Positions 8,800-17,225 of a DNA stretch of 64,000 nt are shown one piece after another (the stretch's first letter is position 1; each line of letters begins with the position of its first letter). The notes under the pieces are model-generated. The model was not told the DNA's origin and made no database searches. It worked only from the letters and a program-made list of their open reading frames with translations. Position numbers and translations under genes: made by a program. The DNA is from a candidate division CSSED10-310 bacterium (lineage in GTDB: Bacteria > CSSED10-310 > JAFGJC01), in contig JAFGLW010000031.1 in the NCBI GenBank assembly GCA_016927905.1, forward strand, positions 154,836 to 218,835. Direction: 5' to 3'.

Positions 8800-10173
8800 T
8801 CAGTACCATTTTTCTCCTTTGATCCGGGCTTCCAGCCGCCTGCGGCGATGCTGAAGATCCTTCCGGATCCGGTCGCCTTCCCATCCGTTCAGAACCAGTT
8901 CGTCGAACGCCCGATGGACGACATGAAGTGCCTGCCGGAAATCTTTTACCTGATGCTCGTAATACTTGGCAAGCTCTTCGTATGGGAACACGGTTCTGCC
9001 GCCGCCGGTCTGAATGAAGATCTGCCAAAGCTTTACGGCCTCATCATAATCATTCGAAAATTTGTGCAGGAGGGAAAGCCGCGTCAGGGCATTGCCGTAA
9101 AGCGCAGCCGGCAATCCCTTTGTCAGGGCCTTGCGATAAGCGGTCAGTGCGTTTCCGATGTCCCCCGACGATTCAAGCAGGCGCGCCAGGCCGAACAGAT
9201 CCTCTGCGGGCCGAGTGTCATCCGGGAACGGATCGGCGAGAAACCGGAGAATTTCCGAGGAGACGGCTGCAAGGGAAATGATATCGTGTGCGTTGTGTGC
9301 GAACGCACGTTGAATAAAGCGTGCGTCCCGGCTGCGGATATATTTGAAATACAAATCCGGCAAAAGCGCGCCGGGAACGTCGTCTTTCCGGTGAAAGTCC
9401 AGGATACCCGTTTCGACCGAAAGCAGCCGGCAGTCGGGCAGCCGGTGCCGGTATAGCCGTCTGACCAGCATCAGAAGATCGATATGGAGCGGTTCCGGCA
9501 TGGGTTGTGTTCGCCTGTTGATGATGAACCGGGTTTCCAGGAGGGGCCAGTCGTAGGTTTTCCCGTTGTAGCTGACCACATAGGTAAACCGTTTCAGTAT
9601 TTCCTCCAGAGCGTGCATGACCGCGGGTTCCTCTGGAAAATCCCGCATGAAATACTGCTCCACGATGAATTCCCTGTCCTGGAAATAACCCAGTCCGGCC
9701 AGGAAGATATAGGTTCCCGTTCCGGTATCCAGTCCGGTCGTTTCGGTGTCGAAGAACACCGCCCGCTTAAAATCAACGCCGGTCAGTCTGGAATCGGACA
9801 GGGCCCATGCCAGTGTGTTCGACGGCATTTCCAACAGTGAATTGACCGCCACCTTGCCCTGATAGTGATGCCACGGATAGACGGTCCGGACCTGAAAACA
9901 CGGTCCGTGCGGCGTATCCAGGAATTCCCCGGGTATCAGATCCTCGATATTCTGCCCGGGTCCTTCGATGAATTCCGCGGTCAGCAGGCCTCTTGTTACT
10001 TGAGATTCCAAACAGCAGCGGTTCCGATCCGGGGGACGCGATTCGACATCTGCGATGATGGCACGCAGGTCATCCAGCTTTTTCCGTCGTTCGGTTCCGC
10101 TGTCGGTATCAGCCGGACCACTCCGGTCTTTTTTCTTTTTTAAGGCCCGGAGCCGTTCCCTGATGTCCGACAT
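8800..10173 (-). CDS. YprB-like RNase H-fold exonuclease with C-terminal TPR-like region
   Basis: This 457-residue protein has a DEDD-type 3'-5' exonuclease core. FFDTETTGLD (residues 140-149, Asp142 and Glu144) is the first motif, SYNGKTYDWPLLETRF supplies the next Asp near 215, and HNAHDIISLA carries the last Asp near 300. This is the pattern of the YprB family, a ribonuclease H-like group of uncertain substrate. The region from about residue 320 to the end is helical with TPR-like spacing (LARLLESSGDIGNALTAYRK). The ATG follows the stop of the aminotransferase gene directly (TAAATG), so the two are co-transcribed. The signature is clear; the biological role is not established. Confidence 0.75.
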   Translation of the reverse strand: MSDIRERLRALKKKKDRSGPADTDSGTERRKKLDDLRAIIADVESRPPDRNRCCLESQVTRGLLTAEFIEGPGQNIEDLIPGEFLDTPHGPCFQVRTVYPWHHYQGKVAVNSLLEMPSNTLAWALSDSRLTGVDFKRAVFFDTETTGLDTGTGTYIFLAGLGYFQDREFIVEQYFMRDFPEEPAVMHALEEILKRFTYVVSYNGKTYDWPLLETRFIINRRTQPMPEPLHIDLLMLVRRLYRHRLPDCRLLSVETGILDFHRKDDVPGALLPDLYFKYIRSRDARFIQRAFAHNAHDIISLAAVSSEILRFLADPFPDDTRPAEDLFGLARLLESSGDIGNALTAYRKALTKGLPAALYGNALTRLSLLHKFSNDYDEAVKLWQIFIQTGGGRTVFPYEELAKYYEHQVKDFRQALHVVHRAFDELVLNGWEGDRIRKDLQHRRRRLEARIKGEKWY

Positions 10174-11199
10174 TTAATCCAGTATGGTGACCCATTTGAA
10201 GGGATCGTCAACGACGCCCCATTGAATTCCGGTCAGCATGTCATAGAGTTTCCGACTGAGTTCGCCCACATCCTTGGTTATCTCCTGGGTGTACCGGCCG
10301 TGATACGCCGATATTTTACCGATTGGAGTAATCACCGCAGCGGTTCCGCAGCCGAAGGTCTCATCTGCATCGGTCAATACTTCTTCCAGGGGCAGATCAC
10401 GCTCTTCGATGGTCATCCCGAGTTGTTCCCGGGCCAGGCGCAGGATGGAATTCCTGGTTATTCCGGCCAGGATGGTATCACTCAAGGCTGGTGTAACCAG
10501 GGTGTTTTGGATCCGGCACATGAAATTGCACGCACTGAGTTCTTCGATATTCTCGTGCCGGTATCCATCCAGCCAGATCGCTTCCTGGCACCCATTTTTT
10601 TTAGCATAGGCCGTCGCCAGCATACTCATGACATAGTTGGCACCCGTTTTGTACGCCCCGTGGCCGCCTGGCATGGCCCGTACCATGTGATGGATCACCA
10701 TTCCATGGAGCGGGTTGAAGCCGGTGGCGTAATAAGGTCCGACGGGCGATACGAAGATGAGGAATGTCGGGTTTTCCGCCCGGCGGACTCCGAGCCCGGG
10801 TTCTCCGATCAAAAGGGGGCGGATATACAGCGATCCGCGGTTGTTCGGATCGGGATCGAACGCCGGGATATAGTTCCGGTTTTTGATCACCAGCTCCTTG
10901 ACTTTCTTCACGAACAGATCCACCGGCACCGGCGGCATCAGGATGCCTTCTGCCGACCGCCCGAACCGTTTGCCGTTCTCCTCGATCCGGAACAGCCGGA
11001 CATGACCGTCTTTCCCCAGATAAGCTTTAGCGCCTTCGAAGATCGAATTGCCGTAATTGACGCCATAGCTGGCATAATGAACCATCAATTTGGGGTCGTC
11101 GGGTCCCAGAAACTGACCTTCATTCTCCCACCGGCCGGTATCGGGATTGTAGGAATCATTGATATAAACAAAATCCGTCTTCGTAAATCCAAATGCCAT
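10174..11199 (-). CDS. ilvE: Branched-chain amino acid aminotransferase
   Basis: This 341-residue, fold type IV PLP enzyme transfers amino groups between leucine, isoleucine or valine and 2-oxoglutarate. The PLP lysine is Lys184 in GAYKTGANYV. Other family features are VNYGNSIFEGAKAY (48-60), the arginine in SLYIRPLL (123-130), EELSACNFM, and the phosphate-binding FGCGTAAVITPI near 290. The length and the pattern resemble the longer eukaryote-like BCAT class rather than the ~310-residue E. coli IlvE. ATG at 11199 has AAAGGAG upstream. It is first in a two-gene unit with the YprB-like exonuclease. About 250 bases separate it from the divergent deacetylase gene. Confidence 0.9.
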   Translation of the reverse strand: MAFGFTKTDFVYINDSYNPDTGRWENEGQFLGPDDPKLMVHYASYGVNYGNSIFEGAKAYLGKDGHVRLFRIEENGKRFGRSAEGILMPPVPVDLFVKKVKELVIKNRNYIPAFDPDPNNRGSLYIRPLLIGEPGLGVRRAENPTFLIFVSPVGPYYATGFNPLHGMVIHHMVRAMPGGHGAYKTGANYVMSMLATAYAKKNGCQEAIWLDGYRHENIEELSACNFMCRIQNTLVTPALSDTILAGITRNSILRLAREQLGMTIEERDLPLEEVLTDADETFGCGTAAVITPIGKISAYHGRYTQEITKDVGELSRKLYDMLTGIQWGVVDDPFKWVTILD

Positions 11200-11448
11200 G
11201 GCAGACTCCTTTCGCGAAAAAATATTTAGAAAAACGCTTTTAATTTATCAACTTACACAGATTCGGCGCGCAGATTCCCATTTTAGTTTTTTTCCCAGGG
11301 GAAATCAAATGGCAAATGGGATCCGAAGCGGCCGCCGGAGGGATCCGTCCCGGCATGGCGGCCGATCGGTTCCGAACGGGCGGTTTCCCTCTGGCTCGAC
11401 CGGACAAACCGTGATACAAATATCCTTAATTTCTGAGGAGGCCGGTTC

Positions 11449-12087
11449 ATGGATGGATTATTCAATCGTATTTTGATTCTGTCACCGCATGCCGATGATT
11501 CCGAGCTGGGCTGCGGAGGAACGGTGGCGCGGTTTGTTGAGGAAGGCCGGGAGGTTCATGTCGCGGCTTTTTCCGTCTGTGAGGAGTCGGTTCCGGAGGG
11601 ATTCGAAAAGGATATTCTGTTTCATGAGTGGCATCAGGCTCTGGCGATTATGGAAATTCCGGAAGACTGCCGGCATCTGTTCCGGTACCCCGTGCGCTAT
11701 TTCATGCAGCATCGCCAGGAAATTCTGGATAAGCTGATCCAATTCCGGGATCAATTGAAACCGGACCTGGTGTTGTTACCCTCCTCCCAGGACCTGCACC
11801 AGGATCACCAGACCATCGCAAATGAAGGGCTTCGCGCGTTCAAAGGAACCAGTATGCTGGGATTTGAGATCCCCTGGAACAACATCCATTTTGAAACGAG
11901 GAGTTTCATTCATCTGGAAAAGCGGCATATCGAGAAAAAAATCCAGGCTCTGGCCTGTTACCGGTCCCAGGGTTTCCGGGGATATGCCGATCCCGGATTC
12001 ATTTTTTCGCTGGCCAAAACCAGGGGTGTCCAGATTGAAGTTCCGTATGCGGAAGTATTCGAAACCATCCGATTGATCATACGATGA
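11449..12087 (+). CDS. PIG-L/LmbE-family deacetylase
   Basis: This 212-residue protein belongs to the LmbE-like zinc deacetylases. The N-terminal ILSPHADDSELGCGGT (residues 10-25) has the PHxDD metal motif, and QDLHQDHQT (around 108-116) has the second HxxH motif. Family members remove N-acetyl groups from N-acetylglucosamine-type sugars or related conjugates; the substrate here is unknown. ATG at 11449 is preceded by GAGGAGG. Its stop overlaps the next gene start by 4 bases (ATGA at 12084-12087), so it is coupled to the large carbohydrate-active-looking lipoprotein, and a role in glycan processing is plausible. Confidence 0.85.
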   Translation: MDGLFNRILILSPHADDSELGCGGTVARFVEEGREVHVAAFSVCEESVPEGFEKDILFHEWHQALAIMEIPEDCRHLFRYPVRYFMQHRQEILDKLIQFRDQLKPDLVLLPSSQDLHQDHQTIANEGLRAFKGTSMLGFEIPWNNIHFETRSFIHLEKRHIEKKIQALACYRSQGFRGYADPGFIFSLAKTRGVQIEVPYAEVFETIRLIIR

Positions 12088-15000
12088 GATCTCGGATCGG
12101 TATCGGTATTATATTGGGGAGTGCGATTATTTCCCTGGCATGTTCGCCCCGATCCGAACCGTTGGGTCGGGGATCCGGCAACATCATCCGGAATCCTGGG
12201 TTCGAGCAGGGAAATGCGTTGCCAGAAGGGTGGGATAAGATAACGGTCACCTTCGGAACGACTCCGGAATTTTTATGGAACGACATCCCGGAGCGACGGA
12301 CAAAAGTCAGTGGCGTGCATCTTGAAGAACCGGGATTCGGCGGCTGGAAACAGCAGGTCACGTTGGAGCCGGACACCCAGTATAGGCTCAGCGCATATTT
12401 GAAAACCGAGAATATCTGGGGCAAGGGTCTGGGCGTTTCGGTCTTTTTCCCGAAATTTCGATGGATGCGCCCGCTTTCGATCCGGGAATCACCGGAATGG
12501 ATCAAATATGATGTGGACCTGTTGAGTGCCGGGCTGACCCAGATGGATCTTCTGTGTGCGATGGGCGTGAACGGTCTGAACTCGGGAACGGCTTGGTTCG
12601 ACGATATTGAGCTCCGGGCGCTGCAAAACCCGGCGTTCGACGGGAACATCACCCGTTCACTGTTGTTTCCGTCCATGACGATTCGATACGATGTCAAACG
12701 GGGATACCTGACTTCATTGAAACCCTTATCCCGCTATCCGGATGCGCCCGAATTCCTGGCCTCCTATCCGACATTGCCCTATCTGGATCCCGCGAAAGAC
12801 TGCTTCCTGGGTGACATCTCCCTGGATGTTCGCCAGGACCGCTCCTGGCTGCATGTCACAACGGCCGACCCGGAGATGAGACACGATGTGAAATCGGACC
12901 GGGAAAAACTCTGGGCGGAGCATCGTCATCCGAGCGCCGGTATTCCGGTGATCCGGTCGGATTTTTCGAGTGCTGGTGATTCCGTAATCTGGCGGATTTC
13001 TTTGGAAAACACCGGAAAGAAGGACCTGGTGATCGGATCCCTGGAGTTGCCCATGCCGTGGAACAACAACTACTGCCTGTTCGACCCGCACGACAAAGCC
13101 AGTCAGAAACTGCTTTACACCCGCCGGGTTTCGGAACATAAACACATCGGCGGCAATTCCTCCTATGTTCTGGCCTGCCCCATGGACGGTCAACCGCCGT
13201 CTCTGGTAATTCACCCGGCGGATCCCGATACCGGATTTGAATTCGCCTGGCACGAGCCGGACACAATCCGCAACCAGCGTAGAGACAAGGACCAATGGAT
13301 ACACGGTGCCTGGCCTGGACTGACCCGCGTGTGTCTTTTTTCACGCGGGATCAAAGAACGGAGCGGGTGGGGGGAATGGCTGAATCCCCAGAACCATCTC
13401 GTGGTCCCGGCCGGTCAGACTGAATCATTCACGCTCCGGCTGCAGTGGCTGGATAACCGGAGTGATCTGCCGGAAGCTCTTGCTGATTCCGGGCTGCTGG
13501 GATTCCGCGTAATACCGGCATTGGCCCTTCCCTCCGGTTATCCCGCCACGGTGATCGTGTACGGAGCGTCACATCCCGTGACGGTAACCGGTGCCGCGTC
13601 CTGGTCGGAAACTCCCGTTCCGAGCGCTTTCAGGGGCACAGCCGTCCGGATTATCCTGGACCAGGAAGGACCGCGGGCGGTGGATATCACGGACGCCGAT
13701 AACCGGACCGGGCGGTTGTTCATGTTTTGCCTCCCGTCGCTCAGCGATCTGATGGACCAGAGGGCTCGCTTTATCATGGGAAAACAGCGTTACGTGAAAC
13801 CGGGAGATCCTCTGTCCGGCGCTATTTTGTGCTTCAACAGCCGGACCGGCGCTGTTCTTGCCGAAACCCGCGACATGTGGGGATCCGGAGGTTATGAAGG
13901 CGGAATCACCGATGCCATGTTCCTGGCATTGAAAAATACGATCAGACCGGACTGCCAAGAAATATCTTTTCTGGAAGATTACATTTGGGGGTGGCTGCTG
14001 GGCGGGATTCAGGATCCGGCAGATTACGGCGTGGCCTGGACGGTATCCATGCCTGACCGGAAGGAAAGAGGTTACAATTACATTCATGTCCTGAATCTTT
14101 ACGACGCCATGGCCCGGGGATCTGCTATCCGCCCGGAGCTGTACCGCAAGCGGACGGAGGATTATCTCGATCTGTGGTGGAACACTTTCAATGCGTTCAA
14201 ACGAACAACCGTGCGGTTTCAGGATCTTGGTTTGATGGGACGCGGGAACATCACCTTCATGCCCGAATTTTTCAGGCGGTTCGATTTGGCGGACCGAGCG
14301 GCTTCGATCGAAGACGAGATCCGGATGTGGGGCAGATACTGGTCGGAAGACCCGCCATACCCCTTCGGATCGGAGCTTTTTTTCGACAACACCGGGTACG
14401 AGTCGGTGTTTTTCTACCGGGATTACATCGGGGAAAAACAACTTGCCGAGCAGGCAGTCCGGGTCACCAAGGCAGGACGCGGTCGAGCGCCGACCTGGTT
14501 CTGGAACGACTCGGATCAGCGGTGGTGGGATGCCGTCCGGACTTTTCCAAACTACGAAAGTTTTACTGATTTTGGCGAGAACTGCCACCATTATATGACG
14601 GGACTGAACGGGTACATGCTTCTGGAAGCGTATGACCGGGGATACGGCAGGGATGAACCGGGTCCGGTTGGGTATTCGGGCATCTGGAACAGCTGGGCAC
14701 GTGTGCAGCCGGACGGATTCGCCGGGATGTGCTACTGCCCGGATCCGACCAGCGACAACTACGGATTGAACCGGTTCACAGGCGATGTGGGTCTGGGGCT
14801 GTGGGGCAATCTGAAGGGTGCACGGTGTTATGTCGTCGATGATCCGGTCCTGGGCCGGATCGCTTACGGAGGTTACCTGTTGGATACGAAAGACGACTCC
14901 GGGAATGTCCGGATGACGGTGGAACCCTTATCCGGGATGGATCACCGGGTCCGGTGGATCGGTCCGGACCTGGCGGCGGATTCGGACGGACCCTCCATCC

Positions 15001-15320
15001 GGAAGCTGTCGGCGGACCGGATGTTGCACCATTTGGAACTCGTTCTGGTCAATCCCTTCGACAGTTCCTGCAACGCGCTCGTTTCCATCAAAAGTCTTCC
15101 GGGACCGGAATATCGCTGGACTGCGGAATCGGACACTCCCGGCCGGGCATTTTGCATCGAATCCACGGTCAAGCCGGTCGACAGGACGCTGATTCTGGAA
15201 ATGCCGTTCCCGGCCAATACGGTTCAGCGCTGGATGCTGACGGCGGTTCAGCCGGTCGCCGGATCCGGCTCCGGAGATAGAACCCCGACCACCAGCAGCC
15301 CGATGATGAATCCGAGATAG
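12084..15320 (+). CDS. Large lipoprotein with N-terminal carbohydrate-binding module and DUF5695-like (six-hairpin glycosidase-like) body
   Basis: This 1078-residue exported protein starts with a hydrophobic helix and the lipobox SLAC (Cys20). Residues 33-180 (NIIRNPGFEQG... FDDIELRAL) look like a CenC-type carbohydrate-binding beta-sandwich. The rest combines a beta-rich region (about 195-560) with a helix-rich, Trp-rich region (about 600-900; YEGGITDAMFLALKN, NCHHYMTGLNGYMLLEAY), as in DUF5695/six-hairpin glycosidase-like proteins. I cannot identify catalytic residues. It overlaps the deacetylase gene by 4 bases, so it is likely a surface polysaccharide-acting enzyme. Its 3' end overlaps the convergent glycosyltransferase gene by 73 bases. 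The family name is an inference from layout, not a confirmed match. Confidence 0.6.
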   Translation: MRSRIGIGIILGSAIISLACSPRSEPLGRGSGNIIRNPGFEQGNALPEGWDKITVTFGTTPEFLWNDIPERRTKVSGVHLEEPGFGGWKQQVTLEPDTQYRLSAYLKTENIWGKGLGVSVFFPKFRWMRPLSIRESPEWIKYDVDLLSAGLTQMDLLCAMGVNGLNSGTAWFDDIELRALQNPAFDGNITRSLLFPSMTIRYDVKRGYLTSLKPLSRYPDAPEFLASYPTLPYLDPAKDCFLGDISLDVRQDRSWLHVTTADPEMRHDVKSDREKLWAEHRHPSAGIPVIRSDFSSAGDSVIWRISLENTGKKDLVIGSLELPMPWNNNYCLFDPHDKASQKLLYTRRVSEHKHIGGNSSYVLACPMDGQPPSLVIHPADPDTGFEFAWHEPDTIRNQRRDKDQWIHGAWPGLTRVCLFSRGIKERSGWGEWLNPQNHLVVPAGQTESFTLRLQWLDNRSDLPEALADSGLLGFRVIPALALPSGYPATVIVYGASHPVTVTGAASWSETPVPSAFRGTAVRIILDQEGPRAVDITDADNRTGRLFMFCLPSLSDLMDQRARFIMGKQRYVKPGDPLSGAILCFNSRTGAVLAETRDMWGSGGYEGGITDAMFLALKNTIRPDCQEISFLEDYIWGWLLGGIQDPADYGVAWTVSMPDRKERGYNYIHVLNLYDAMARGSAIRPELYRKRTEDYLDLWWNTFNAFKRTTVRFQDLGLMGRGNITFMPEFFRRFDLADRAASIEDEIRMWGRYWSEDPPYPFGSELFFDNTGYESVFFYRDYIGEKQLAEQAVRVTKAGRGRAPTWFWNDSDQRWWDAVRTFPNYESFTDFGENCHHYMTGLNGYMLLEAYDRGYGRDEPGPVGYSGIWNSWARVQPDGFAGMCYCPDPTSDNYGLNRFTGDVGLGLWGNLKGARCYVVDDPVLGRIAYGGYLLDTKDDSGNVRMTVEPLSGMDHRVRWIGPDLAADSDGPSIRKLSADRMLHHLELVLVNPFDSSCNALVSIKSLPGPEYRWTAESDTPGRAFCIESTVKPVDRTLILEMPFPANTVQRWMLTAVQPVAGSGSGDRTPTTSSPMMNPR

Positions 15321-16603
15321 TTGTCGTGCATCAGCCGTGACAGATAAATGAACGCAAACAGGGTGATCGCGTATCCGCACAGAAGATTGGCAGGCGTCGG
15401 GCGACGATGCACCCGGAGCACCGACAGAACCAGCAGGGGACCCGCGCCCAGGACCTGCCAGATCCAGAAGGGATAGTATTGGGTCCGGGATGCGACGGAC
15501 TGCCAGGTCAGCAGATAGTTGGATGCGCCGTATCCGGGCGTCCCGCCGATCAGATAGTTCATCTCGGTGTGCCCGGCGTTGAAGGCGATGATATCGTCCC
15601 AGAAGACGGGAAAATCCCAGACCAGGAACGGACCAATCAGCAGTATGCCCGGCAGTAGAAACCAGGGAGCGTATTTCCGCCGGCGGGCCCAGAATCCCTC
15701 GCGCTTGAAACAGCCCAGATATGCGGCCATATACGGGATGAACAGCCAGGCAAACTGCTTGGAACAGCATGCCAGCGCAGTCAGGAAAACCGCGGTCGTG
15801 TCATGCTTTTTGACCGCCGCCAGGACCGCCGCCAGGATCAGCGCTAGCGGCACGATGTCGTTGCGGCCCTCCACCAGGAACGGGATCAGGAACGGATTAA
15901 GCGCAAACAGGACGACGGCGGACAGCCGCCGGTCTTCTTCCCCGCCGGCCAGCCGGGCGGTGATCCCGATACTCCACAGATAGAAAACGAAGTAGACCAG
16001 GCGCATGTCGAACCAGTGGAACAGGTTCTGAAACAACACCTGGACCGGTGTTCCGATCAGGAGAAAAAACGGCAGGTACGGCCAGTGGAACAGGGGGGGA
16101 TCGCGGTCGTCGCCGGCGTAATCGCGCATGGGAGTGTCATGGTACGTTTCGCGATATGGATTTCGGCCGGACAGGACCATCCGGACCGCCTCCTCCGTCT
16201 GAATCACGCCGCCGTCGTGGGCGAACCGGTGCGGCTCGGTCTGGTGTCGGCAGAGCATCTCCCAGGCTACCGGAACGGCGACGGTCACCGCGATCAACAT
16301 GCCCAGGATGATCGCCCGCAGGTTCCGGATCGTCAGGGTCGGAAGAGATTCCCGGAAAAAATCCAGAAGCAGGAAGAGGAGGACCAGGCCGGTGGCGGTG
16401 GACACCAGGGCCAGGGCGATCGGATTGTTCACTAAAGCGTTGCTGGGCGCTCCGAGCAGGCGGTGGATCCAGTCCGGCAGCCGGTCGAACATGGTGGGAT
16501 CGCGGGGGTAGAAAAACGCCGGGTATCGGTACAGGCGGACCGCAACCAGAACAGCCAGCAGGAGCCCGGCCATGGAAACCGGCGAGGTGTTTTCGCGCCG
16601 CAT
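15248..16603 (-). CDS. Polytopic membrane glycosyltransferase, GT87/GT-C-like
   Basis: This 451-residue membrane protein has about ten hydrophobic segments. A loop carries GGVIQTEEAVRMVLSGRNPY and HWPYLPFF, which are typical of DUF2029/GT87-like mannosyltransferases that use polyprenyl-phosphate sugars on the outer face of the membrane. SKQFAWLFIPY near residue 285 is also common in that group. ATG at 16603 begins MRRENTS. The gene converges on the large lipoprotein gene with a 73-base overlap. No obvious partner lies in the same operon. The exact donor and acceptor cannot be told. Confidence 0.65.
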   Translation of the reverse strand: MRRENTSPVSMAGLLLAVLVAVRLYRYPAFFYPRDPTMFDRLPDWIHRLLGAPSNALVNNPIALALVSTATGLVLLFLLLDFFRESLPTLTIRNLRAIILGMLIAVTVAVPVAWEMLCRHQTEPHRFAHDGGVIQTEEAVRMVLSGRNPYRETYHDTPMRDYAGDDRDPPLFHWPYLPFFLLIGTPVQVLFQNLFHWFDMRLVYFVFYLWSIGITARLAGGEEDRRLSAVVLFALNPFLIPFLVEGRNDIVPLALILAAVLAAVKKHDTTAVFLTALACCSKQFAWLFIPYMAAYLGCFKREGFWARRRKYAPWFLLPGILLIGPFLVWDFPVFWDDIIAFNAGHTEMNYLIGGTPGYGASNYLLTWQSVASRTQYYPFWIWQVLGAGPLLVLSVLRVHRRPTPANLLCGYAITLFAFIYLSRLMHDNYLGFIIGLLVVGVLSPEPDPATG

Positions 16604-16670
16604 GCGTCAGGTTTTAGCAGTTTATTGGTTCAAAATCCATTGTCCTGACCGGATGCCCGCGGAAACCTCT

Positions 16671-16820
16671 TGTTCGCTCCGTCAATCAGCCCCGGAATTC
16701 ATGTGGCCTTCCGGGACTGGTTCGGTCAGCGACATCCTCTGGTATGGTGCCATGACCGACCCCGGGATCACGCAGTTGTTCGGGGAGATGGACCTGTTCA
16801 CGTTCGGGTGGGGCGTGTAG
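16671..16820 (+). pseudogene. decayed fragment of the ITQLFGE-type C-terminal domain
   Basis: The frame ending at TAG 16818-16820 reads WPSGTGSVSDILWYGAMTDP then GITQLFGEMDLFTFGWGV, which closely matches the last 40 residues of the intact protein ending at 25154. Just upstream, in another frame, LFAPSISPGIHV (16670-16705) matches the FAPS and IVPG segments of the same domain with about ten residues missing between them. The two parts are out of frame and no start or linker precedes them, so this is a relic. It sits upstream of the minus-strand glycosyltransferase gene. Confidence 0.8.
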
Positions 16821-16838
16821 GAAACCGAATGCGGTTTC

Positions 16839-16900
16839 GAGTTGCTGGTCCCTGGTTGCTGGTAAACCCACCAGCCACAAGCCACCAGTAACCAGTCACT
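16839..16900 (+). repeat. dispersed CTGGTTGCTGGT inverted-repeat element, copy 2
   Basis: CTGGTTGCTGGT (16852-16863) and ACCAGTAACCAG (16884-16895) form an inverted repeat with one mismatch. The sequence between and after them (TAAAcCCACCAGCCA, GCCACCAG, ACCAGTCACT) parallels the minus-strand copy at 3937-4020. As there, it lies just downstream of a decayed ITQLFGE-type gene end. Confidence 0.7.
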
Positions 16901-17107
16901 ACCCCGGCCTTCGGCTACGGGGAATAGGGATGAGGGATGAGGGATGAGGTACTGAAATATCCCTCGAGAGTGATCTCTGCGAAGCAGGCGGGGTGTGTCG
17001 GCTGCAGAGAATTCCCTGTCCCGGGACCGTAGAGGCAGACCGGCGTGTCTGCCCGTCCGGGGGAACGGGGGTTTGTTTATCCTGGCGTGTTGCCCCGGGC
17101 TGATATG

Positions 17108-17180
17108 TCCCGGCCCTTAAGGCCGGGTACCCTCATCCCCTGGGAGAGGGTGACGCAGCGCGCAGCATCGGGTGAGGGCA
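17108..17180. repeat. intergenic hairpins (CCCGGCC/GGCCGGG and CCCTCA/TGAGGG)
   Basis: CCCGGCC (17109-17115) and GGCCGGG (17121-17127) form a strong short hairpin around CTTAA. It is followed by an imperfect inverted repeat between CCCTCATCCCC (17130-17140) and GGGTGAGGG (17170-17178). No T-run follows, so a rho-independent terminator is not supported. It resembles common dispersed intergenic repeats. Confidence 0.45.
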
Positions 17181-17225
17181 CCAGCCCCCAGCCACTTCCC
17201 CAGACACCGACCCGACGTCGAACCG

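Larger units (their letters stand above)
16604..17225. other. 622-base gene-free stretch with a gene relic and several short repeats
   Basis: This stretch holds no intact gene. It contains, in order: the relic of an ITQLFGE-type C-terminus (16671-16820), the CTGGTTGCTGGT element (16839-16900), a run of the 7-base unit GGGATGA (16927-16949), a CCCGGCC/GGCCGGG hairpin (17109-17127), and a CCCTCA...TGAGGG inverted repeat (17130-17178). It appears to be an accumulation site for noncoding repeats between two minus-strand genes. Confidence 0.7.

Noticed and set aside
12084..15320. Large lipoprotein as a defined glycoside hydrolase family member
   Set aside because: No catalytic acid pair can be identified by reading; only a DUF5695-like layout is visible.
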